Positions 1 to 7,809 of a stretch of 44,584 nucleotides of DNA are shown piece by piece (position 1 is the stretch's first letter; each line of letters opens with the position of its first letter). The stretch is from NCBI GenBank assembly GCA_050485865.1, contig JBJHCE010000011.1, positions 1-44,584 on the forward strand. Reading direction: 5' to 3'. A program made the position numbers and the translations under genes. The notes under the pieces were generated by a model. That model saw only the letters and a list, made by a program, of their open reading frames with translations. It was not told where the DNA came from and did no database searches. The stretch comes from SKNW01 sp050485865. Its GTDB lineage: Bacteria; Gemmatimonadota; Gemmatimonadetes; Longimicrobiales; Gaopeijiaceae.

Positions 1-723
1 GGCATCGGCCCGGAGCCAGACGCGGGGGATGATGCCCCTGAGCCAGCGCAGGAGGGGGAGCACGAAGTCGAGCCCGCCGTCGGCAGTGTGCACGTTGCCA
101 GGGCGAAGACACGCCCCGAGGAAGAAGCGCCCGAGCACGCTGGCCACGATGGGGTGGTAGCACCGGGTCCGGTAGTGGCCGTTCCAGGCACTGCCGGGCT
201 GATGGCCGTGGACCTCGTAGGGGAGCGAGTCCAGGTCGAGGGTGATCTCCTGACGGTCCGCGCCCAGGAGCGGCGCCACCAGATCGCGAAGAACGACCCC
301 GGGTCCGCTGCGGTTCTCCTCGGTTCCGAGGGCGCTCATGAGCCTCGAAAGCGTCGGCTGAGAGCACAGGCCCTCCGGAGCGTTGCCCCGTGGCGGACGG
401 AGCGGGCTGTCGCCCCGCCGCCGGGAGACGCCCGGACGAAAAGCCGGATCGTCCCGGAGGAGCGACACATCATCCTGGTCCCTCCACCCCTGGGCCATCG
501 CCAGGACCCGGGTCCGCACGAGCTCCAGGAAGGGGTGCCGGCTCCGGGAAGTATCCCGTGGGTCCGTCAGATGCCGACGGATCAGCGCGGGCAGCCCCAG
601 CCGGTCCGAAAGCTCCCGCATCAGAAGCACACCCCCATCGGACGTGAGGCGCTCCGGCCTCGCCTCCACCTCGACCGACTTGTTGCATTCCAGACGAAAC
701 AGCGTACCTTGAACTTCACCCAT
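1..723 (-). CDS. IS1380-family transposase, N-terminal part (runs off the window)
   Basis: Reading leftward from the ATG at 723, the frame stays open for 241 codons to base 1, so the C-terminal half lies outside the window. The product starts MGEVQGTLFRLECNKSVEV. It has the IS1380-like N-terminal segment (GVLLMRELSDRLGL), then a block with DQDDVSLLRDDPAFR, then the first catalytic region LDLDSLPYEVHGHQ followed by GSAWNGHYRTRCYHP. The last residues, WLRADA, fit the start of the family's next aspartate motif (R-x-D-S/A-G-F). These are DDE transposase hallmarks. The transposase would cut and rejoin its own element ends. It lies downstream of the DsbA-propeller operon, in the same orientation. 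I could not define a terminal inverted repeat in 724-983, which holds nothing else recognisable. Integrity cannot be judged because the rest is missing. Confidence 0.85.
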   Translation of the reverse strand, partial: MGEVQGTLFRLECNKSVEVEARPERLTSDGGVLLMRELSDRLGLPALIRRHLTDPRDTSRSRHPFLELVRTRVLAMAQGWRDQDDVSLLRDDPAFRPGVSRRRGDSPLRPPRGNAPEGLCSQPTLSRLMSALGTEENRSGPGVVLRDLVAPLLGADRQEITLDLDSLPYEVHGHQPGSAWNGHYRTRCYHPIVASVLGRFFLGACLRPGNVHTADGGLDFVLPLLRWLRGIIPRVWLRADA

Positions 724-983
724 GGCGTGTCTTGCGGGGCAGTAGTGGATGGGATGGCCAGACACCTCCAACCTACTGCGGCCCAACAACATGCGCCATG
801 GGTTTTTTCGTGCCCCTCTATCCCGCTAACTCATGCGTGGTGAATAAGGCGGGGTGAAAGCACCCATGCATGAAGTGCGAAGTGCAACGGCAGTTTCACT
901 CGGCCGCGTTCCCGGCATGCTCGTCGGTACGACGGTTCGAGACCGTTGCGCATCGGCTGCATTGCGGTCCCCCCGGTCCGGAC

Positions 984-2792
984 TCAGTGGAGAATTCGGT
1001 AGCGTATCAGGCTATCGACGCCATGAGGGGAGCTTTCGACGATCCAGACCCTCGGCCCGTCCGCCGCGACGACCCTTGACGATTGGGGGAGTGTCACGAG
1101 GCCACGAGGAACGCCGGCAGGGTCCAGGATGAGATGTGCCCGTTTACCCTCCACCGCCCGCATCCCCACCCACACCGTGCCGTCGTCACTGACGGCCAAG
1201 GAATAGAGCGGGGCGTACACCGGCGGGATCTCAACTTGTTCTCGGAAGTAGCGAGCCATTGTCCTGGACCCCATCGCCTGAGCGCGGGCTTCGCGTACGC
1301 TGTCGGCTAAGGCGCGAGGGATCGGCATTCCGTCGAACGGGTACGCCCGCGAGTAGATCGTGTCCCCCGGTGTCGCCTGGAGGAGGAGTTCCCACGTGCC
1401 GCCATGGGCACCTGTGATGCGCCCAGCGCCGGTCGCGACGAATCCCCCGTTGGGCGATGCTTCGTGCATATCTCCGCTACCAAAGGGTACTCGGACGCTG
1501 GTCGATCCACCCGTTGTCCGCATTTGCACATAGGGCGGCCCCCGCGCCTCCGCGACCAGTCGGTTCACCCTCCCTTCGGGGTTCATCCTTACATACCTGC
1601 TGACGGTAGACGAGATCGATGGCGACAGATCCGGGGTCTCCTCAGAGACGATCGCCCGCGCGTAGATCGAGCCGTCCGAAAAGAGCACAAGCGGGTCGAT
1701 CCTGGTGAATGCCTCAGGAAGCCCCTCCGCGTTCGAGGGATCTCGCAGCGCGTCTTGGGGAAGCGGTCGCCTCCGAACCACCCGGTCCGGAAATGTCCCG
1801 AAGAAGAGCTCCTTCTGAAACACGTCGAACGCCCACACCGTATCCGCCAGCCATCCGATTCTTGCCATAGCCCCGATCCCACCGAGGTCGAACTCACTCG
1901 TGCGCCGCCCCTGGGCGTCAAAGACGAGGAGTTTCCCGGTCTCCGGCTGTGATAGGGCCACGGACCCGTCCGCTGCCAGCGCAATGGTGCCCACGCGCGT
2001 GAGACCTGCCGACGCACCATCGATCCGGAGTTCCGGCTCGAGCATCGTTTCGGGGACCGACTCCCATGGGGTAACGGTCGGGGACAGCGCATCGGGTTCG
2101 GATGCGGGCATCCCCGTGGCTCCGGTCACCGCCTCCTCGACAATGGACTCAAGGAGCCGGGCATCCGGAAGACGCAGGCCATTCACGACTACTGTCGGCG
2201 TCCCAGTTCCCCCAATGCTCCGGACCGCTGCACTATCGGCAGAGATCACCCCCAGCCGTTCAGACCTCGCGTTGCACTCCTCGAATGCTGGTATGTCCGG
2301 AACTTCGCTCTCAACCGCGAACTCCGAAAAGGATTTCAACCCAAGGGAGTCCTGCTTTTCGTACAGCAGGTCGTGATAAGCCTGAAAGCGGTCCTGTGCG
2401 GCCGCGCATTCGGAGGCGCGAGCTGCCGGATAGGCAAATCGGTGGTACGGCAGGGGCCAATGACGGTGGATGACCCTTACCTCCTCCCCGTGCCGTTCGC
2501 GGATCTCACGTAGCGGGCCCAGCGCGAGTTCCCGACATGCGGGGCACTCGAAGTCGGCAAATACCAGAACCGTGGCGGAAGCGTCCGGCGGCCCAACGCT
2601 GTGCCCCGATGCGATGAGTTCCTCCCAGTTGTTGACAGGGACCGGTTCAGTGGACCGTGCGGTTGGCCCCGGGGCGGGCGGGAAGAACTCGCGCCTCACA
2701 GCGAGCGTCACGACCGCCGCCGCGACGACGACCGCCGAGAGCGCGAACGCAGCCGAAACCACCCGATCGAAGGTCGTCTGGGAATCCTTCAT
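984..2792 (-). CDS. Membrane-anchored DsbA-like thioredoxin domain fused to a 6-bladed beta-propeller
   Basis: 602 aa. Residues about 9-31 form one hydrophobic N-terminal segment, a membrane anchor or uncleaved signal. Residues about 64-222 are a DsbA/BdbD-type thioredoxin fold: FADFECPAC puts the redox pair at Cys83 and Cys86, and TGTPTVVVNG supplies the cis-proline (Pro199). Cys129 and Cys173 are further cysteines in the domain. Residues about 240-602 have the repeating pattern of an NHL-like 6-bladed propeller (IALAADGSVALS, VSDDGTVWVGM). Unlike the other propellers here it lacks the GPGE motif. DsbA-family enzymes oxidise or isomerise periplasmic disulfides, so this protein probably does so outside the membrane. 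It is the last gene of a leftward operon, 26 bases after the propeller lipoprotein and behind a Cys-rich secreted protein, an obvious candidate substrate. The fusion is unusual; the domain calls are strong and the substrate is inferred. Confidence 0.85.
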   Translation of the reverse strand: MKDSQTTFDRVVSAAFALSAVVVAAAVVTLAVRREFFPPAPGPTARSTEPVPVNNWEELIASGHSVGPPDASATVLVFADFECPACRELALGPLREIRERHGEEVRVIHRHWPLPYHRFAYPAARASECAAAQDRFQAYHDLLYEKQDSLGLKSFSEFAVESEVPDIPAFEECNARSERLGVISADSAAVRSIGGTGTPTVVVNGLRLPDARLLESIVEEAVTGATGMPASEPDALSPTVTPWESVPETMLEPELRIDGASAGLTRVGTIALAADGSVALSQPETGKLLVFDAQGRRTSEFDLGGIGAMARIGWLADTVWAFDVFQKELFFGTFPDRVVRRRPLPQDALRDPSNAEGLPEAFTRIDPLVLFSDGSIYARAIVSEETPDLSPSISSTVSRYVRMNPEGRVNRLVAEARGPPYVQMRTTGGSTSVRVPFGSGDMHEASPNGGFVATGAGRITGAHGGTWELLLQATPGDTIYSRAYPFDGMPIPRALADSVREARAQAMGSRTMARYFREQVEIPPVYAPLYSLAVSDDGTVWVGMRAVEGKRAHLILDPAGVPRGLVTLPQSSRVVAADGPRVWIVESSPHGVDSLIRYRILH

Positions 2793-2818
2793 CCGTCACA
2801 CCCCATGGATGGAGATCG

Positions 2819-4069
2819 TCACATTGGCGGGGGTAATCCGACCCCACGCTCTACCGTAAGTCGGACCACGTAGTTGACGCCGAGGGTGTCCTCTGCCACA
2901 GCGTAAATGTGGTTGGCGGTGATCCGCTGAATTCGCATGGAAACCAAGTCGGCAGGCACCAGTAGTTGCCCCAAATACCGCCCGTTCCCCGCGAACACGT
3001 CGAGTCCCGGCCTCCCTCCCTCAAGTGTACGAAGGACCCACAAGTAGCCGTCCGTTGAGACATAGAAACTCTCGAACGGGGGGTAGACATGCGGAACCTG
3101 CTCTTCTCGAATCGCGCCAATTGCCGAGACACCTGAGTCCAGCTCGGCGAGGACGCGCTCTCGTACCGAACGCGGCACCGGTACCGGTTCGTAAGCGAGC
3201 TCGGTGATCTGGAGGGTTTCTCCCGATAGCGTCTGCCGCCGGATCATGTATTCGTGGGCTCGGTGGGTAACCCAGATCTCACCGTCCGAGGTCACTTCCA
3301 TCCAGGGCACCATGGTGAACGGAACGGGCATTCCGCCCTCTCCCGGCGTGGCCATTAGTGCGGGTTCCGGGACCTCCGGAAAGGGGAAGAAGGCTTCCCG
3401 CACGAGCGAATCGGGTCCAGCCAAGCCATACACGGCGAAAACACCCTGTTCCATTCCCCGGTCCTGACTGTCCACGACCAGGAAGCGATCGTCGCGCGTC
3501 CAGAGGCGCAACGCTCCCCGGATCCGGCTTGTCGAGCGAAGCCCGCCGACCCGGACTCCCGCGGTGTCGAACCGCTCCCATCGGCTGAGGGCGAGGTCTT
3601 CCACCCAGATCTCACCGTCGGGGCCGTTGAATGCGGGGCCGACTTGCACGAACTCCCCCGGTCCCGCGCCTCGTCGTCCGACGGTGCGCAGATACGCGCC
3701 ATCGACGTCAAACACCCGCACATCGTTCGCAAGCGCGTCCACGACCCACATTTGACCAAGTTGGTCGACTACCACCGAACGGACCTGACCGAAGACATCC
3801 GGGCCGGAGCCCGAGATATTGCCGATTCGCAGGTCCTCCACGACACGCCAACGAGCCTCAGGTCTTAGGCTCCACGCTCCCGCCCCTCGATTCTGCACAT
3901 GGACGGCTCCGTTCGAAAGCGTGTCGAAAGAAACCGATGGCAGCGCCGCAATCGCAGGGCCGTCACAAGCCACGACCGCGAGAGCGGAGAGCACAGCCAC
4001 GCCGACGCGCGAAACCGGGCCCTCGAAGCCAAGCGACGTATCTCGAGCCCTAATGCACTTCGGCTTCAT
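2819..4069 (-). CDS. 6-bladed beta-propeller lipoprotein
   Basis: 416 aa. The N-terminus has basic residues, a hydrophobic stretch and a lipobox-like VVAC with Cys35, so it is probably a lipoprotein exposed in the envelope. The mature part shows propeller blades with the repeated D-x-x-G-x-(I/M)-W-V-x-D pattern (QLGQMWVVDALAND, GPDGEIWVEDL, TSDGEIWVTHR, STDGYLWVLR) and the motif GRRGAGPGEF, shared in similar form by three other propeller proteins in this window. No catalytic residues are apparent; such proteins usually bind ligands or other proteins. Its ATG (4069) lies inside the end of the upstream Cys-rich gene, with a 20-base overlap, which implies translational coupling. The DsbA-propeller fusion follows 26 bases downstream. 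The function is not known. Partnership with the small Cys-rich protein is inferred from gene order. Confidence 0.82.
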   Translation of the reverse strand: MKPKCIRARDTSLGFEGPVSRVGVAVLSALAVVACDGPAIAALPSVSFDTLSNGAVHVQNRGAGAWSLRPEARWRVVEDLRIGNISGSGPDVFGQVRSVVVDQLGQMWVVDALANDVRVFDVDGAYLRTVGRRGAGPGEFVQVGPAFNGPDGEIWVEDLALSRWERFDTAGVRVGGLRSTSRIRGALRLWTRDDRFLVVDSQDRGMEQGVFAVYGLAGPDSLVREAFFPFPEVPEPALMATPGEGGMPVPFTMVPWMEVTSDGEIWVTHRAHEYMIRRQTLSGETLQITELAYEPVPVPRSVRERVLAELDSGVSAIGAIREEQVPHVYPPFESFYVSTDGYLWVLRTLEGGRPGLDVFAGNGRYLGQLLVPADLVSMRIQRITANHIYAVAEDTLGVNYVVRLTVERGVGLPPPM

Positions 4070-4331
4070 ACTTGCAAGTCAACCGAGGATTGTTCCCGAG
4101 GCACAGGATGTGCCAGCCGCAACTCGCATCTACGGTGACGCAGGGTACGTGCAAGACCATGTCATCACAGTCCGCCTGTTCCATGCACTCCCATCCCTCC
4201 ATGCACACCGAGAAGTTGTAGTCTTCACAATCTCGGATGGGCGGCTCACCGTCAGCGCCCGCGTCCACGTAGGCAAACCCCAACACCATGCAGCCCAACA
4301 CCAGAGCTCGAACGAAGATTCCGCGGGACAT
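4050..4331 (-). CDS. Small secreted cysteine-rich protein (8 Cys in mature part)
   Basis: 93 aa. Residues 1 to about 26 form a signal peptide (basic MSRGIFVR, then a hydrophobic core) with a likely cut near AGA/DGE. The mature chain of about 65 residues carries eight cysteines spaced C-x7-C-x5-C-x5-C-x8-C-x6-C-x5-C-x8-C, with acidic and aromatic residues between. The even number and dense spacing suggest four disulfides formed after export. A strong ribosome site, GAGGAGGTG, ends 4 bases before the ATG. A good promoter lies about 80-110 bases upstream. It is the first gene of the operon with the propeller lipoprotein and the DsbA-propeller fusion. I recognise no family. It could be a disulfide-stabilised secreted peptide, a toxin-like or signalling molecule, or a structural peptide; the sequence does not decide between these. 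Confidence 0.8.
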   Translation of the reverse strand: MSRGIFVRALVLGCMVLGFAYVDAGADGEPPIRDCEDYNFSVCMEGWECMEQADCDDMVLHVPCVTVDASCGWHILCLGNNPRLTCKYEAEVH

Positions 4332-4377
4332 CGTTCACCTCCTCGCCGTGGGATCAGCGTGGGGCGCGTGCTCAGCG

Positions 4378-4422
4378 CCCGTATGCGGCACCGTCGGGAG
4401 CGCCACCGGGGCAGCATACGGG
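4378..4422. promoter_or_regulatory. Dyad overlapping the -10 box, candidate operator
   Basis: CCCGTATGC (4378-4386) and GCATACGGG (4414-4422) are perfect 9-base inverted copies separated by 27 bases. The right copy covers the -10 box of the operon promoter and the left lies just downstream of the expected transcript start. This position suits a repressor or a looped regulator. It could also fold as a stem in the leader RNA. No regulator gene sits beside it. Confidence 0.4.
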
Positions 4423-4442
4423 GGAGGTGGCCAGCCTGTCAA
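4413..4442 (-). promoter_or_regulatory. Sigma70-like promoter of the Cys-rich/propeller/DsbA-propeller operon
   Basis: On the minus strand a perfect -35 box TTGACA (4442-4437) is followed after 18 bases by TATGCT (4418-4413), which matches four of six positions of the -10 consensus. Transcription would start near 4405 and leave a leader of about 75 bases before the ATG at 4331. Both boxes stand out in an otherwise GC-rich region. This is a sequence match only. Confidence 0.6.
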
Positions 4443-4698
4443 TCCGGCTCATTCACCGCGCCTGAAGCAGCGGGATGGAGCTACACGAAAGAAACGGCTC
4501 ATCGCTTTCAGGAGAAGTCCCACCCGTCAAGAATTCCATGCCAGTGCATTTCCTGAGTTGGGAGACGGTCGCATCCGCCTTGCCTCCCTTCGCAGCCGAG
4601 AAGTTCTAGTAGTGCTTCAGAGTCTTTCGGACAAAGCGCTTGATTGGGGGGTTACACCTCTCCAGCGATTCATGCGGCCCGAATCCGCTCCTCATTCC

Positions 4699-5985
4699 GG
4701 CTCTTCCCCCGGAACCGTCCGTGGGGTCATCCGACGGGTGCGAGGCGGGACTCGTGGAGGGCGTGGATGCGGAGCTTGGAGAAGTCGCGGTCGCGGTAGC
4801 CGCAGGCCTGGCGCTTGAGGAGCTGGACTCGGGTGTTCGTTCCTTCGAGGGGGCCGCTGGTGATGGGGACGTCGTAGCAGGCGAGCAGGCCGGTCCGGTA
4901 GAGGGAGAGGGTGCTGGCCATCTGGCGTAGCTGCCGGATTCCGGTGGCCCGGGCCCGCTCGATCCAGCCGTCGAGGAAGCGGGCCGCCGCGCCCTTGTCG
5001 GACTGGCTCCAGAGTCGACGCAGATCCTCCTCCAGGTAGGAGGCGGCGGCCAGGGGAGCGTTGAGCTCGAGGGCCTGCTTCAGTCGGGCGGATTCTTCAC
5101 GAGCGCGCTCGAGCTTGTCGGGGTTCCGCAGAAGCAGCCACCGGGTTCCCTTGAGCACGTCCTTCGCTTCATCCCTGCCCTGCCGCTGGAGTTCCCGGCG
5201 CAGGTCGGAGAGCTTGTCGTTCATGAGCCCCGCGACATGGAAGCGGTCGAAGACCAGGAGCGTGTCCGGACGCCCTTGCCTTCTCCCACGAAGACGACCG
5301 CTCCGCTGTCCAGGTCCAGGACGATGGTGAGGTACCGGTGGCCTCGCTCGATGGAAACCTCGGGGGTGGCGATCCGGCGCAGCCCCTGGAGCTTCGGTCG
5401 GCGAAAGCGCCGCTCCAGCTCCGTCTTGAGGATCGCTTTCACGACGTTCCAGCGCTCCCCCAGGTGCCTGGCCACGTCGGACATCGTCATCGCCCGGGTG
5501 AGATCGAGAGCGTGCCGGGCGAATCGGCGGGTGTATCGATGTCGGCCGGGGGCAAAGGCCACCTTCGCCTGCTTCACCGCCCCGCACCTCCTGCATCCGA
5601 GTCGGACCGCCTCCAGGACGATCCAGACCGGGCGCCGTCCGATGGGCAGCCCCCGGAACCGTCGCTGCCGCCTGCCCTTGCGGATGAGCTCCCGGCCGCC
5701 ACACCCGGCGCACCGGAGCTTCGGATCCTTCGGTCGCACCCGGAGGTGGATCTCATCGCCGACGGACTCGGTCCGAACGTAGGTGTAGCCTCAGAGCCCA
5801 AAGGCGTGGTACACCAGGCTCGTGGACATGGTGGGCGCTCCCTGGCGTGGGAAGAGTGGCGACTCAGCTTCTCCCGGGATCCCACCATGGCCCACACCCC
5901 GCCACCGCTCCGTCCTCCCCCCGCTTCAGCCTCCTCGCCTCACCAGGCCCCGTTCCGTCTCAGGGACGCGTTTGGGGGAAGAGCC
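4699..5985 (-). mobile_element. ISL3-family insertion sequence, decayed copy
   Basis: The left end at 4699 reads GGCTCTTCCCCCGGAACCG and the right end, read from 5985 on the minus strand, reads GGCTCTTCCCCCAAACGCG. The first 12 bases are identical, as expected for ISL3 terminal inverted repeats. The 1287 bases between hold one leftward transposase gene with two lesions. The flanks (CTCATTCC at 4691-4698, TTACTTAG at 5986-5993) do not match, so no 8-bp target duplication is left. The right end interrupts an IS3-type orfA frame, so the copy landed in or next to an older element. Confidence 0.8.
4727..5829 (-). pseudogene. ISL3-family transposase, broken by a nonsense codon and an internal deletion
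   Basis: The ancestral start is probably the ATG at 5829 (MSTSLVYHAFGL), followed by an in-frame TGA at 5793-5791 where the family usually has an arginine. Reading resumes as GYTYVRTESVGDEIHLRV. Next come a zinc-finger-like CAGCGG plus CRRCG segment and a helix-turn-helix region (MSDVARHLGERWNVVKAI). Then comes the catalytic strand VLDLDSGAVVFVGEGKG. Near 5262-5272 the text jumps out of frame to PDTLLVFDRFHV. The family has roughly 30-40 more residues between these motifs, so bases were lost and the frame shifted. The C-terminal part is well kept (SDLRRELQRQGR, GPLEGTNTRVQLLKRQACGYRD) and ends at 4727. Two separate lesions make this a dead transposase unless it is rescued in trans. Confidence 0.85.
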
Positions 5986-6314
5986 TTACTTAGCCTCAGG
6001 TTCTCCTCCACAACCTCGGCGATGATCCGGCTCTTCTCTTGTACTTCTCCTCGCAACCGCTTGACCGCCCGGTCCTTCGCCCCACGGTCCCGTCTCTTGC
6101 CCTTCAGCGCCTCCCGCATCCCCTCGCTGGCCTGGCGCTCCCATCGGTAGTACGTCGTCCCATCCGCCTGATGGCGACGGAGCACCTCCGCCACCGTCGT
6201 CCCAGGCTCGCGCGCCTCCTCCTGAATCCGTAGCTTCTCTTCGACCGCGTACTGTCTCCGCTTCTTCTTCGCCTTGAAAATCTGTTCTCCCTCTCTCGAT
6301 CCCCGGTCACTCAC
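5940..6314 (-). pseudogene. IS3-type OrfA (helix-turn-helix) fragment cut by the ISL3 element
   Basis: The frame encodes 124 aa. Residues about 20-70 are the IS3/IS911 OrfA helix-turn-helix (RQYAVEEKLRIQEEAREPG, then TVAEVLRRHQADGTTYYRWE). A basic coiled-coil segment follows (KRLRGEVQEKSRIIAEVVEEN). The true element sequence stops at 5986: the last 15 codons, KALPPNASLRRNGAW, are ISL3 end sequence read through by chance. OrfB, the catalytic integrase-like part, is not found on either side, so this is a remnant that cannot move by itself. The element's outer end probably lies near 6370, where GGTTCAGCCGAAATCGG can be read on the minus strand, but its partner is missing. Confidence 0.75.
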
Positions 6315-6388
6315 CGGGCTGAGGGAAAAGTGTCACTCCTTCAGCCGGCCCGAAAGTCCGATTTCGGCTGAACCATTACAAGAATCCA

Positions 6389-6424
6389 GCCATGCAGGCG
6401 TTCACTTCCGGCCATGCAGGCGTT
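6389..6424. repeat. Two direct copies of GCCATGCAGGCGTT with a 22-base period
   Basis: The 14-base word occurs at 6389-6402 and again at 6411-6424, just outside the IS3 remnant and before the end of the amidohydrolase gene. It may be a small duplication made during an insertion or excision event. No function is evident. Confidence 0.5.
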
Positions 6425-6454
6425 TCGCAACGGCGGACACACATCATCGCGCCC

Positions 6455-7675
6455 CTACCCCCCCAGCGCCTCCCGCGGAAGCCCGGGGTAGAGCCGGAGC
6501 GCGTTCTCGTGGTACAGCTTCCGGAGCACCTCGTCGGGGAGGTCCAGCCCGTACATCTTCCAGAAGGCGTGGTAGTCCCGGTAGTAGTCGAAGTACTCGT
6601 CCGCGGTCTCGAAGACCCGCCAGAAGTACGGGTACTCCACCGGCTGGAAGGAGTCCTTGCCGAAGAGCATCCGGTCCTGGTAGCGGATCATGAACTCCCG
6701 GGCCGCCCGGGGCTGCCGCCCGAGCTCGTAGAGCACCGCCCCCACCTCGTAGTACACGTTCGGCATGGCGTCGAGGAGCGCCCCCGCCCGCGCCAGGTCG
6801 TTCCCGTGCCACCCGAGGTGTGCGGCAATGAAGGTGGTTTCCGGGTGGCGGCGGAAGAGGTTGTCCCGCTCGGTCATGAGCGTCTCGAAGTCCACGAACC
6901 CGGGCCCGTGGTTTCGCCGGTCGGGGAAGAGGGCGAGCTCCAGCCACCGCTCGTTCTCCATGTCGAGGGGCTCGTAGAAGGCCGGGGGCTCGCCGGTGTG
7001 AATGAGCACCGGAAGCCCGAGACGCGCCGCCGCCTCCCAGACCGGGTCGAGGACCGGGTCGTCAATGGCGAGCCGGCTCCCGTCGGCCTTCCGGATCGAG
7101 GTGCCGAAGCTCTTGGGGATCTCCCCGATCCCCACCGCCCCCGCCGCCGCCGCCGCTTCGAGCTCCGCCACCGCCTGCTCCGCCCACCCGGGAGTCCCCA
7201 CCCCCTGGAAGGAGATCCCCGTCATGACCCGGAAGCGGTGGGCGTGGTCGCTCGCCGCGATCGCCTCGAGCGTCCGAGCGAGGGCCTCCCCCCGGAGGTT
7301 GTCGGCGGCGATGTACACCCCCACCCCGATCTCGTCCAGCGCCTCCACCATCGACTCGATGGTTCCCGGTGTGGCGAGCCCCCGGGCGTGCCCGTGCACG
7401 TCCACCACGGGAAAGCGCGCCCGCGGCACCACGGTCTCGGGGGTGACGAGGGTCGAGCGCGGGTGGTAGTCCGTGATCGCGGGCGCCGGAAACTCCGGTG
7501 CGGCGCAGGTCTGCGGGCGGAGCTCGGTCATTCCCGCCGGGCACCGTTCCCCGGGTCCGATCGTTACGGTGGCACGACCCCCCTGGGCGAGGAGGGCAGA
7601 AGGGGCGGCCACGAGAAGGACCGGCAGCACGAGCGCGGCGGGAACAAGGGCCCGGAGGGGAGGCGTCGGGAACAT
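6455..7675 (-). CDS. Exported amidohydrolase (TIM-barrel, COG2159-like)
   Basis: 406 aa from the ATG at 7675. An upstream start would add 44 residues before a clear signal peptide, so the later start is preferred. Residues 1 to about 31 are a signal peptide ending ALLAQ, which predicts periplasmic location. The mature enzyme has amidohydrolase-superfamily features: VVDVHGHARG on strand one, LPVLIHTGEP with a metal-ligand type histidine, FIAAHLGWHGND, and FGKDSFQP near the C-terminus, where the last metal aspartate is expected. Members of this group hydrolyse or decarboxylate small cyclic or aromatic substrates; the substrate here is unknown. The gene is divergent from an SDR gene with 134 bases between, so they may share control. 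The fold is secure, the reaction is not. Confidence 0.85.
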   Translation of the reverse strand: MFPTPPLRALVPAALVLPVLLVAAPSALLAQGGRATVTIGPGERCPAGMTELRPQTCAAPEFPAPAITDYHPRSTLVTPETVVPRARFPVVDVHGHARGLATPGTIESMVEALDEIGVGVYIAADNLRGEALARTLEAIAASDHAHRFRVMTGISFQGVGTPGWAEQAVAELEAAAAAGAVGIGEIPKSFGTSIRKADGSRLAIDDPVLDPVWEAAARLGLPVLIHTGEPPAFYEPLDMENERWLELALFPDRRNHGPGFVDFETLMTERDNLFRRHPETTFIAAHLGWHGNDLARAGALLDAMPNVYYEVGAVLYELGRQPRAAREFMIRYQDRMLFGKDSFQPVEYPYFWRVFETADEYFDYYRDYHAFWKMYGLDLPDEVLRKLYHENALRLYPGLPREALGG

Positions 7676-7809
7676 GGGATCGCCCTGGCGGGGGGGAGCG
7701 TGGCACGTGCGGCGTGCGAAGGCGGACACGGTGGATACCTCGCGGCGCCGGCGGGGTTTCCTTAAGGTACACCCGTTGTCTGCACCCTTCCCACTCCGGA
7801 GACCCACCG

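Larger units (their letters stand above)
4332..4698. other. Intergenic region upstream of the Cys-rich operon
   Basis: 367 bases between the start of the Cys-rich gene and the left end of the ISL3 element. The part next to the gene (4340-4445) holds its ribosome site, a dyad and a promoter, listed separately. The part from about 4450 to 4698 contains no convincing gene; short open stretches on either strand have no recognisable protein similarity. No copy of the sequence flanking the other end of the ISL3 element is seen here, so a simple target duplication is absent. Confidence 0.6.

Noticed and set aside
88..843. 251-aa rightward open frame at the left end
   Set aside because: It is antisense to the IS1380-type transposase, which has clear family motifs; the rightward product is compositionally odd and resembles nothing.
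4560..4698. Possible IS3 OrfB tail on the minus strand (reads PHESLERCNPPIKRF before a stop)
   Set aside because: Only a few residues resemble the integrase C-terminus and no catalytic region is present, so chance cannot be excluded.
5850..5860. CTCTTCCC-like sequence first taken as the right end of the ISL3 element
   Set aside because: The copy at 5964-5985 matches the left terminal repeat at its first 12 bases and is the better end; the nearer one matches only eight internal bases.
6392..7765. 457-aa rightward open frame
   Set aside because: Antisense of the exported amidohydrolase; product is a Pro/Arg/Glu/Val-rich mirror with no motif.
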